Origin: Jaminaea rosea
Lineage: Eukaryota > Basidiomycota > Exobasidiomycetes > Microstromatales
NCBI RefSeq assembly: GCF_003144245.1
Contig: NW_020289980.1
Location: 558,001-622,000, forward strand
DNA length: 64,000 nucleotides
Direction: 5' to 3'
In this document: positions 56,775 to 64,000 of the stretch, in pieces
Position numbering within the stretch: the first letter of the stretch is position 1
Layout of the letters: the number at the start of each line of letters is the position of its first letter
The notes under the pieces: model-generated
The model's input: the letters and a program-made list of their open reading frames with translations, nothing else
Database searches by the model: none
What the model was told of the DNA's origin: nothing
Position numbers and translations under genes: made by a program

Positions 56775-59450
56775 TTACTGAGCAGCCTGCAGCTCGTTGA
56801 CGAGGGCCTTGAGCTTTGCTTGGAGCTCTGCGTCATCCTCGTCATCTCCTTCGCTGATCTTGGGCAGCTCGAGCCCTCTATTCGCCTCGCCATCAGCGAC
56901 CACATCAGCCCAAGCCTTTGCCAGCTCGAGCAAAGTCGTCTCCCCTCGAGTATCCCTCGCTGTCTCTGACTTCATCTGCTCCTCTTCCTCTCTCTTCTTC
57001 TGCATCGCGCGATAGTGCAGATAGTCCAACGAATGGCTAGCCTTCGCCTCACGCCCAACGAGGTCGATGGGAGCCCCCGCGTACCATTGAACCACCTTCT
57101 GCTGACCCTCCCCGCTCCGCGCACGTCTACCGTTTGCTGGTGCTACCGAATCGCCAAATCTTTCAACAGTCTCGTTAGGCAAAGTCTCCCAATACGCATC
57201 GATCCCGCCCAGTGCAGACTCCAACGTACGCTCAATGCCCGGCGGAGGAGGCGCGGGTGCCGAGGGGCCGCCACTCTTGCCGCTGCCACCAGCCTTGGGT
57301 CCTGGAGTTGCCGTGCTTGAGGGGGGTGGCATGCCTGACGACTGGCGCGGACCGACGGATGGTCTGCTGCTACCTCCGCCACTGCCCTCGCCTCGACCCG
57401 CAGCCATAGATCGCGCCAGCACGATGCACGCGTCCCTCAAGCGTACCAGAGTGGGCACGTCGATGGCACCGCGTAACGAGTGACTGACTGCGTACAGATC
57501 AACCTGCATGGCCCCCGGCGCCGAAAGGATGCTCGCGGTCCGCTCTACTTCTCGTCGTCCGATGACGCGGGCCATCGTGCCGCAGATATCGTTGTAGTCT
57601 CGATGGGCTGCGTTGACTGTCTGAGGTGGGTATCCTTGTGGTCCGGCTGGGGCCAGGTAGGTGGTCGGGTAGCGAACGCTGGAGGTTGGAGCGAGGTGCG
57701 CTTGCTGTTGCTGAAGGAGATGCTGCTGCGGAGGATACTGGCCTCGCGACCCGCTGCCGCTGGCTTGGACGTTGAAGTTTGAGTCCGAGGCTTTTCGCTT
57801 CTTGCTCGACGACTCAGACGCGGCAAATGGATCTGCGACGCTGTCCGTACTGGCCTTGCCTACCTCACTCTCGTCGCAAAGTCGGCCGGGTCCGGGCACT
57901 CCTCTCAAGAACGGCGACTCGATTCTCTGCGGCGGTGGTCGAGGCTCCGAAAAGGGCACCAGAGGCTGTTCTGCACCCCTCAGCTCTTCGGGCAGACAGC
58001 TGTTCCAGTTCTTGATGATGTTGTAGTCGTGGACTTTCTCGTTGTACCGCGCCTCGCAGAAATAGATGGGTGCCTTTGGACTCCAAATGGCCGGTGGTGG
58101 GCGGCCGCGCGTCCACTTGGTGAAGAAGAGGACGTGCGTCTGCTCGAGAACGTCGTCCACTGCGTGGTCTGCGAAGAGGCCCGTCTTGAATACTTCTTCA
58201 AGGGCGAACTTGCGTGAGGGAGGGTGCACGGTCTGCTCTGGGCGGAAGTACCAGCAGCAGGACAAGAGGGGAGGGGAGTTCAGGTCCTCTTCGCGCTTGG
58301 AGATCTTGAAGACTTGGGCAAGTGTGGGCTTTGTGGGGTCTGCGGGGTTCATCAGGTGGACCCAGTCTCCTACTTTGAGAATGATGCCTTTGTGGAAGGC
58401 ATGAGTGTAGTAGATCTTCCCCTTGATCACAGGTCGAGTGGTGAGTTCCGTCCCCTGCTGTCCACGCTGAGCATGCCCGGGGCCAAAATGGACGCTCGAA
58501 TAGTAAAAGACGGAGTCGCGGGTATTAAGATTGTTCTGGACGTATGCAAGGTCGGAGGTCTGGGAGCGAGGCAAGGTACGGGTCATTCGCTGGTAGAGGC
58601 GTTGAAGAATGCAGATGTCGCCGTGCTCTTGCGTCCCCAAAGGATGGCCCCGCCTGAAGGTGGTGAAGACTTGGCAGAGGTCCACTTCGAATGCGCGGGA
58701 GTCGGAGTACTCCTGTCGCGATATCCTGGCCTCGACGTCTGCCATGAAAGTGGGCTTCTCTGCATTGTCCAAGAAGCCTGGGCGATCGGCGTACGCTGGA
58801 TCGAGGGACTGGGCGCATCGTCGGCCGTTGGGCAGTGTGTGGGAGTGTATCGTCGAAATGATGAAGCTGTAAATGGCAGTTGCTTCTCCAGCCGTCGCTG
58901 GTGGGGGAAGCCAACCAGAATCCTCTGGGCTGGGCGAGATGACGTTCTCGATAGCCTGGATGCGGGCGTCGGAGAATCGCTTGTAGACTGCCTTGCTCAC
59001 TCGACCCGACGGTGCCTTCCTAGATGGCTTTGCTGCTTCGTATGGATACGCTCCACCAGCTAAGGCTGCGACTTGCCTATGTTTGGCAACTGCTCCTCGC
59101 AGTCGAGCCAGATCGTCGTTGTGGGCTCCTGATTCGTCATTGCCTCCGGCATCAGTGTCATTGCCGGCAGCGTCTTGCTCTTGCTCCTCCTCGTCGACAT
59201 CTCCTTCTGCATCTTCATCCCCGTCGTCATCATCGTCGTCGTCTTCATCACCTCCATCAATGCGACCGTCTGCGCTTGTCCCTTCTTCGCCGCCTGCTCT
59301 GCTGCTCATTGCACTTCCCTGGCGCGTTCTGCCCTCGTCTGCGTCGTCGTACTCGCCGCGGCTACGGCGCTCAGTCAAGTCTCCCGACACTCTAGCAGCG
59401 CCGAGGGCGGCATTGCGAGGCGGCCTCGACGCAGACGGCTCCGACGCCAT
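56775..59450 (-). CDS. Bromodomain and BAH domain protein, RSC1/RSC2-like chromatin remodeller subunit
   Basis: Single exon of 891 aa from ATG 59450 (MASEPSASRPP); the longer upstream frame begins with CTG and is not used. After an acidic stretch (GGDEDDDDDDDGDEDAEGD) comes a divergent bromodomain at about residues 165-297 (TFMADVEARISRQEYSDSRA, FEVDLCQVFTTFRR). A BAH domain lies at about 330-460 (GKIYYTHAFHKGIILKVGDW, LLSCCWYFRPEQT, EEVFKT, IYFCEARYNE). The C-terminal half is Pro/Ser/Gly-rich and ends in a charged coiled coil (MQKKREEEEQMKSE). Bromo-BAH proteins of this arrangement are RSC-type SWI/SNF (polybromo-related) subunits that bind acetylated histones. Yeast Rsc1/2 have two bromodomains; I see one clear one here. 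Confidence 0.87.
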   Translation of the reverse strand: MASEPSASRPPRNAALGAARVSGDLTERRSRGEYDDADEGRTRQGSAMSSRAGGEEGTSADGRIDGGDEDDDDDDDGDEDAEGDVDEEEQEQDAAGNDTDAGGNDESGAHNDDLARLRGAVAKHRQVAALAGGAYPYEAAKPSRKAPSGRVSKAVYKRFSDARIQAIENVISPSPEDSGWLPPPATAGEATAIYSFIISTIHSHTLPNGRRCAQSLDPAYADRPGFLDNAEKPTFMADVEARISRQEYSDSRAFEVDLCQVFTTFRRGHPLGTQEHGDICILQRLYQRMTRTLPRSQTSDLAYVQNNLNTRDSVFYYSSVHFGPGHAQRGQQGTELTTRPVIKGKIYYTHAFHKGIILKVGDWVHLMNPADPTKPTLAQVFKISKREEDLNSPPLLSCCWYFRPEQTVHPPSRKFALEEVFKTGLFADHAVDDVLEQTHVLFFTKWTRGRPPPAIWSPKAPIYFCEARYNEKVHDYNIIKNWNSCLPEELRGAEQPLVPFSEPRPPPQRIESPFLRGVPGPGRLCDESEVGKASTDSVADPFAASESSSKKRKASDSNFNVQASGSGSRGQYPPQQHLLQQQQAHLAPTSSVRYPTTYLAPAGPQGYPPQTVNAAHRDYNDICGTMARVIGRREVERTASILSAPGAMQVDLYAVSHSLRGAIDVPTLVRLRDACIVLARSMAAGRGEGSGGGSSRPSVGPRQSSGMPPPSSTATPGPKAGGSGKSGGPSAPAPPPPGIERTLESALGGIDAYWETLPNETVERFGDSVAPANGRRARSGEGQQKVVQWYAGAPIDLVGREAKASHSLDYLHYRAMQKKREEEEQMKSETARDTRGETTLLELAKAWADVVADGEANRGLELPKISEGDDEDDAELQAKLKALVNELQAAQ

Positions 59451-59691
59451 TGCTGTGGTCGTCGTGATGTGGTGTAATGATGGAGAGGATGGAGGCTTCG
59501 GAAGGAGCACAGGCGGGCAGCAATCAAAGTCGCGACGCGGACTCGAGTCGAGTCGAGCTCAGTCGTCGACGTTGTCTCTCCGCCGGCCTGAGTGAGTGTC
59601 CGAGCACTGATCAAGGCGCGACCGACCAAACGCTTCAGGCTTAACGCTTCAACGCCCTCGCTCAAGCCCTGCTTGCCTATCAAATCATCAC

Positions 59692-60449
59692 ATGGAGCCC
59701 TCATCTTCACGCCTATCGTCGCCATCAGCGTCACCGCCAGGATCACCGCCAGCGGACACCTCCCCGGCCTACCTTGACGACCTTGGCGGCGAAGCAGCGA
59801 CGCAATTGCAGCTCTCCCTGTTGCAAAGCGGTCGAGGGTCAAGTCCTCGTTACCACAGCAGCAACGATGACTGGCAACAGATGAGCAGTAGCGCCAACAG
59901 CAGCAGCAGTAGCAGGTCATCCAGCCGGCCGCCACTCTATCCACTAAGGCGGCATCAGCAGCAGGACATGTACGCTTCTCGTTCCCCCTCCCCTCCAGGT
60001 CCGCCACAAGACCCTGACCCGCGAGACTGGTCGTATCGCACCAACCTCATCGACCCACTTACACCAGATGACGCTTCGTCCTCTGACTCCGACGATGGCT
60101 CTGAGGACTCTGACGACTACTCGACTACAACATCGCAGTACATCGCAGAGCAAGAAGCACAGCTGCGTGAGGCATTGGATCAGCTCGAGTTGGCGCTCAA
60201 GGTCATCCTGTGCCCGCTGGTGGGGAAATGGTTGGGCAGGCGGTGGGCTTATTGGGGTGAGTACCCACCGCTGAATGGTCATAAAGAGAGGCTCAGCTCA
60301 CCTTTCCCCCTTCGCCGACAGCCTTTAGAAGATACAATGCTCACGGCGGCCTAACTCTGCGCTTCTTTGGCCTCTCTTGGGTGCCAGAGACCAAGATACC
60401 TAGCTGGCTTGCTGTGCTCGCTTTGCCAATAACAGGGGGAGAGTCGTAG
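59692..60449 (+). CDS. Small Ser-rich protein with C-terminal membrane helix, possible Mim2-like mitochondrial outer membrane insertase subunit
   Basis: Exons 59692-60256 and 60322-60449 (intron 65 nt, phase 1) give 230 aa. The N-terminal 150 residues are disordered and Ser/Pro-rich with an acidic patch. Then follows QLREALDQLELALKVILCPL and GKWLGRRWAYWAFRRYNAHG. The short hydrophobic helix flanked by GKWLGRRWAYW recalls the fungal Mim2 family, a subunit of the MIM complex that inserts alpha-helical proteins into the mitochondrial outer membrane. That link is from memory of the pattern and is only tentative. The upstream region is shared with the divergent bromo-BAH gene (241 bp between starts). 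Confidence 0.75.
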
Positions 60450-60539
60450 CGACTGGAGCGACGAGGAAAGACAATCATAGAGCAGTGGAATCGATAATCA
60501 CCATTTCATCTGACGCAAGTGTATGCTTGCATCTCGCCC

Positions 60540-62570
60540 TCACACCTCCCAAACCTTTTCCTGCCCATCCTCCCTCGGCATACCACGGCGATCCATCTCT
60601 CCTCCATTAGCCTGCGGGACCAGTTCCTGTAACCTCCGCAGCGCTTCATCTGTCGGGTGCTCTTCCCCAGCGGCGCTGCTACCCGCCCGCGCTCGTCCAT
60701 TGCTCTCTTGGCCAGCCTTGGCCAAGAGCTCATCGAGTTTCAACCGACTCTCCCTCTCCTGCTGTTCCGCGTCAGTCCCACCTTCATGCAGTTCACGACG
60801 CTTCTTCGCCTCCTCACGTCGTTTGCGGTCCATCTCCTCTGCCAAGTGGCGATGGCGCTCCACCTCCTCTAGGATAGCTTTTGCCCCTTTCTCATCGCGC
60901 AGCTCGCGGGCGACACGAATGCCGAGTTGGCGGGCGGCGCTGATGTCAGGAATGCTGGCCGAGTGCGTTGTTGAACAAGAGCGAGATCCGTCCAGCGAGA
61001 CGACGATTGCTGTCAAGGTCAGGGTCAGCGGCGAGGGAGGGGGTAGATGCGCTTGCGTGATCGGGGAGGAAGAGTAGGAGGATGTAGAAGGAAGGGTATC
61101 CAGGGGTGATGGATGAGGAGCCGACGCTGAGCTGCCATTCGCTGACGAAGATGCCTTTGTGTCTGCGGCACTGCCATTGCTTTGAACCTCGGCCGCAGCT
61201 CTGTCCGTCGCCAGCCGTCTGAGCGAAGGAGCTGCCGTCTTAGTGGCCGGGACAGGGCTCTCTGCTCCCTTGCCACTCTGCAACGCTTCCACAGCCCTTG
61301 CTGCAGTCTTGGTGACCGCATGACCTTCCGCTGACGCCTCTCCCTCGACGCCTGTCACGACGTCTCCCTGCTCCCTTCCCGCTCCCTCGACGTCCTCGTG
61401 GTCCTCAAACCTCGTCTCTACCCCCACAGGAATAGAGCAACCACCTTCCAGCTCCTTGAGCAGAGCCCGTTCTGCCTCCTGCCTCGCCGTAGCCCGCCAG
61501 TCTCCAATCGTTTTTACCATTTCCAATATCCTCGCGTCTCGATCCGTCTTGGGGTCCGCCCCTTCCTTCGGCTTTCGCACTTCGATGGCGAGCGAACCCT
61601 GACCGACCGAGTAGAGGAGGACAGGCTTCTGCAAAAATGCGGTGATGCGATGTCCGAGATTGATGCGCAACAGACCCGCCGCAGCGAGGACGATTGCTGT
61701 ATAAGGGCCTTGGGGGGCGTCGAGCTTTGAGATGCGGGTTCCTAGATTGCCACGCACGTCCGAAAAGACCAAGCCAGGGTAGCGGCGTCTGAGCTGAGCT
61801 ACCCGTCGCACAGAGCTGGTACCAATGACACTACCTGTGGGCAACTCATCCAGAGTCTTGTACGGCAAGCCCGCTTTGACTACCAGAGCGTCACGCGGGT
61901 CCTCCCGCTCGAGGATGGCGCCAATGACAAAGTCGTCGGGTATTGTGGTCGGCACATCCTTCAAGCAGTGCACCACGGCATCGATTGCTCCGAGCTTCAG
62001 TGCCACCTCGAGCTCCTTTGTCCAGATGGCCTTTCCCTCTCCGCCGATGACGTACAGTGGAGACTTGAGGTTGTGGTCGCCCGCAGTGCTCATTGATGTG
62101 ATGGGGAAGCTGGCGGGGCGGTTGGACGAAGAAGGCGCTGATGGGGAGTCTGTGCCGTACCTCTGCGAGAGCATATGGCTGACGTGGCTTGCCTGAACGA
62201 GGGCCAATTGGGAATTGCGGCTGCCCAGGACAAACGTCGTCTCGGGATCAGCGGTCCTTGCCTCCTGCTCGGCCAACGGATTGATGTTGGCTGCAGCGAG
62301 GAGCTCAGCGCGTGATCGCTCAGAGGTGGGCGTGTTGGTGCCGCTGGCACTAGCACTCTGCACATCGTCCTGCGTACGGAAGAAGATGCAGCGTGGGTCT
62401 GTTGGCGGTTTGAGTGAGGAAGAGGGAGCCGTGGCAACTGCCGGGTGGCCAGGAGGGAGGGGTTGCTGAGCTGCATGTGGTACGGGACATTGTGCGTCAC
62501 CTGCGTGTGGTGGGGCCGGGTTAGATGCAGATGCGGATGCTGAGGCTGTTGATGATTCTGACGATGTCAT
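60540..62570 (-). CDS. HEM3: Porphobilinogen deaminase (hydroxymethylbilane synthase) with long N- and C-terminal extensions
   Basis: Single exon of 676 aa from ATG 62570, about twice the usual 330-360 aa. The enzyme core spans about residues 112-400: FVLGSRNSQLALVQASHV, GAIDAVVHCLKDVPT, EREDPRDALVVKAG, GSVIGTSSVRRVAQLRRR, DVRGNLGTRISKLD, GQGSLAIEVR. The dipyrromethane cofactor Cys is C378 in LEGGCSIPVGVE. It joins four porphobilinogen molecules into hydroxymethylbilane, the third shared step of heme synthesis, in the cytosol. The first 111 residues are Ser/Ala/Pro-rich and include a Cys-Pro motif (QCPVPH). The C-terminal domain 3 is expanded by low-complexity insertions and ends in a charged coiled coil (VERHRHLAEEMDRKRREEAK). 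These parts have no counterpart in yeast Hem3. Confidence 0.94.
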   Translation of the reverse strand: MTSSESSTASASASASNPAPPHAGDAQCPVPHAAQQPLPPGHPAVATAPSSSLKPPTDPRCIFFRTQDDVQSASASGTNTPTSERSRAELLAAANINPLAEQEARTADPETTFVLGSRNSQLALVQASHVSHMLSQRYGTDSPSAPSSSNRPASFPITSMSTAGDHNLKSPLYVIGGEGKAIWTKELEVALKLGAIDAVVHCLKDVPTTIPDDFVIGAILEREDPRDALVVKAGLPYKTLDELPTGSVIGTSSVRRVAQLRRRYPGLVFSDVRGNLGTRISKLDAPQGPYTAIVLAAAGLLRINLGHRITAFLQKPVLLYSVGQGSLAIEVRKPKEGADPKTDRDARILEMVKTIGDWRATARQEAERALLKELEGGCSIPVGVETRFEDHEDVEGAGREQGDVVTGVEGEASAEGHAVTKTAARAVEALQSGKGAESPVPATKTAAPSLRRLATDRAAAEVQSNGSAADTKASSSANGSSASAPHPSPLDTLPSTSSYSSSPITQAHLPPPSPLTLTLTAIVVSLDGSRSCSTTHSASIPDISAARQLGIRVARELRDEKGAKAILEEVERHRHLAEEMDRKRREEAKKRRELHEGGTDAEQQERESRLKLDELLAKAGQESNGRARAGSSAAGEEHPTDEALRRLQELVPQANGGEMDRRGMPREDGQEKVWEV

Positions 62571-63310
62571 GCTGTGGTCCTGTATGGGGGGTTGAGGACG
62601 TTGAAGAGGAGAAGAAGCAAGGCGAGTGGAGATGCCGGTTGTCGATCACCGTCAGCCGCTCAGCCGTCGGTCGGTCAGGCCAGTCGAGTCGGACCGCGCA
62701 GACGGAGACGAGACGAGCGAGTCGAGGCAGAGGAAGAAGAAACCGGGGCTCTCTTCCTCTTCTTCCTGTCAATCCATCTCTCTTCTCGACCATTCCTCCT
62801 CTCAAATCTCAGCCACTACCACATGACCAGCCTGACACCCCGCCTGTAGTATCTCAGCCTGTCTCCATCCCCGCAAACCCCCATCTCCCTGCTTCGTACC
62901 CCCTCACCCAACGCTCCCCACTACTAGAGTCACCTGCCCTTTCTCTTACACCATGAATGCAGTTCTGCAGGCGCTCGTGGGGAGCAAGACCAAACCACCA
63001 ACACGCCGCCAGTGCTTCGAATCCTCGAATCAGAGCCCGGATACCAAACTGCTCAAGGTCGTCCATTGTGGACTCTCGAGTGGCCGGGTGCTGGTGATCG
63101 CTAGGGGACGACTGTGCTGCGGGGACAAATCTGCGTCTCCTCTTTCTTTTGTCAATGCGACCATACATTACGATGCCTATCTCGCGATGACAGTGTGTGA
63201 GACGGCAGGAATTCGTGTGAGATGGATTGGGGGGCACGCCGAGTGACAACAACATGTTGATAAGAACAGCAAGGTAGAGAGGTATGAAATGTAGAGAACG
63301 GTCGCCGCCC
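62571..63310. other. Intergenic region between HEM3 start and zinc finger gene stop
   Basis: A 740-bp gap expected to hold the HEM3 promoter and the 3' flank of the zinc finger gene. A 97-codon plus-strand frame (62953-63246) and a 190-codon minus frame (62854-63426) overlap here, with no recognisable domain. The zinc finger frame ends in a GTATGAG donor-like sequence, so a further 3' exon cannot be excluded. Confidence 0.45.
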
Positions 63311-64000
63311 TCATACCGCAGGTACGAGGGATGGCTGGCTCGTGCCTTGCTGACCGCCCCCAAGCGGCTGAGCCTGACGACTTGTTTCCCTTCCATCGCC
63401 ATCACCTCCACCGCTACCGCCACCATTCACATCCTCCATCTCCTCATCCTCATCATCCTTCCCACCGCCGGTATCATTCCGCCTCTCCGCCGCCTCCGCT
63501 ACACTCTCCAAGCTCGTCCGGCATATATTACAGCATACTGCCCTCTCCTTGGGCTGCTGTGAAGAAGGCGGACGCGTAGTACCATGGCTATTTGACGATG
63601 AGGACTGGCTGCTGCTTTGACTGTCGTCCGTCGCGGTCGAGCGATTGGAGACTGGCCACCAGATCGGGGAGAAGGTCGTATCGCAACGCACGCAATGCTT
63701 GGGGTAGGGTTTGGGGATCTTGGGTGGTGCGGGCGCGCCGTGACTTCGCGATGCGAGACCAAGCGGCGTGCTCGAGATTGGCTTGGAGGAAGATGATAGG
63801 CGGGCCGGGGTGGCTGGCGCTGAGGCTGCAGTAGGAGGTGGACCTGGCTTGGGTACCCCTTCCGTCTCGCCAAAGACGGCATCAAAGCGCTTGGCTCGTC
63901 GGAGTAGAGCGTACGTCGCATCTCCTGCTGCCGCCGACGATGCTGCTGATGCTGCCGCTGGCGCGTTGGCACCTCCTGCGGCCGCTTGCGGCGGCGCAGC
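63311..64000 (-). CDS. GATA-like zinc finger protein, C-terminal part (partial, 5' end outside window)
   Basis: The minus-strand frame is open from the window edge to the stop at 63311 (229 aa visible). After Ala-rich sequence and ATYALLRRAKRFDAVFGETE there is a Pro/Ser linker. Next comes a finger half KHCVRCDTTFSPIWWPV and, about 45 residues on, a second half AVCCNICRTSLES. CxxC-TT-SP-W strongly recalls GATA fingers (CxxC-TTxTPLWR). The spacer to the second CxxC is much longer than the usual 17-18 residues and is Ser-rich, so it is a divergent or stretched finger. The tail is acidic and Gly-rich. A nuclear regulatory role is likely but the family is not certain. Confidence 0.7.
   Translation of the reverse strand, partial: AAPPQAAAGGANAPAAASAASSAAAGDATYALLRRAKRFDAVFGETEGVPKPGPPPTAASAPATPARLSSSSKPISSTPLGLASRSHGAPAPPKIPKPYPKHCVRCDTTFSPIWWPVSNRSTATDDSQSSSQSSSSNSHGTTRPPSSQQPKERAVCCNICRTSLESVAEAAERRNDTGGGKDDEDEEMEDVNGGGSGGGDGDGRETSRQAQPLGGGQQGTSQPSLVPAV

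Noticed and set aside
58224-59063. 279-codon plus-strand open frame
   Set aside because: It is antisense to the bromo-BAH gene and shows no family features.
62854-63426. 190-codon minus-strand and 97-codon plus-strand frames between HEM3 and the zinc finger gene
   Set aside because: They overlap each other and partly overlap the end of the zinc finger gene. Neither shows a domain, though a further 3' exon of the zinc finger gene cannot be excluded.

Overview
This is a nuclear contig from a fungus, most likely a basidiomycete and probably of the Ustilaginomycotina (smut relatives). The reasons are a dense GC-rich genome, many short introns of about 58-103 nt with GTRNGY/YAG borders and CTRAY-like branch sites, eukaryotic gene content (CHK1, PRP22, UBR1, PAM16, RSC-type bromo-BAH protein) and a PAM2-motif protein reminiscent of the smut endosomal mRNA-transport factors. 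The lineage is an inference. I resolved 25 protein genes and one split tRNA gene. Wherever introns were placed, the summed exon lengths are divisible by three and the joined frame is open.

Region 1-18 kb is mostly minus strand: a PAM2-motif protein running off the left edge, a DOCK-family Rho/Rac GEF, a haloalkane-dehalogenase-like hydrolase with a full DhlA-type active site, a WW/coiled-coil protein of unknown role, PAM16 (plus strand), a four-helix membrane protein and the checkpoint kinase CHK1. Region 18-32 kb is a plus-strand run: the splicing helicase PRP22, then two secreted enzymes (a GH1 beta-glycosidase and a 12-exon subtilase with an N-glycosylation-rich tail), then a soluble fumarate reductase fused to cytochrome b5.

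Region 31.9-34.9 kb is the only large gene-poor stretch; I found no supportable gene there. Region 35-49 kb holds an aquaporin, an intron-containing tRNA-Lys(CUU), 6-phosphogluconolactonase, a mitochondrial-type threonyl-tRNA synthetase with a dead editing domain, an ARMT1/DUF89 phosphatase, a Mn-type cation diffusion facilitator, a zinc alcohol dehydrogenase and an epoxide hydrolase. Region 49-64 kb holds the intronless N-recognin UBR1, mitochondrial ribosomal protein S16, a bromo-BAH chromatin remodeller subunit, a small mitochondrial Mim2-like protein, an unusually long porphobilinogen deaminase (HEM3) and the C-terminal part of a GATA-like zinc finger protein.

Most neighbours are functionally unrelated housekeeping genes. 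Several pairs are divergent and share 200-300 bp promoters (unknown/PAM16, CHK1/PRP22, 6PGL/ThrRS, ARMT1/CDF, UBR1/MRPS16, RSC/Mim2-like). I saw no transposon, virus-like element, CRISPR or rRNA. The most unusual points are the dehalogenase-like gene (candidate ancient transfer from bacteria), the ThrRS pseudo-editing domain, the HEM3 extensions, the fumarate reductase-cytochrome b5 fusion, and the aquaporin stop codon that overlaps a splice donor.
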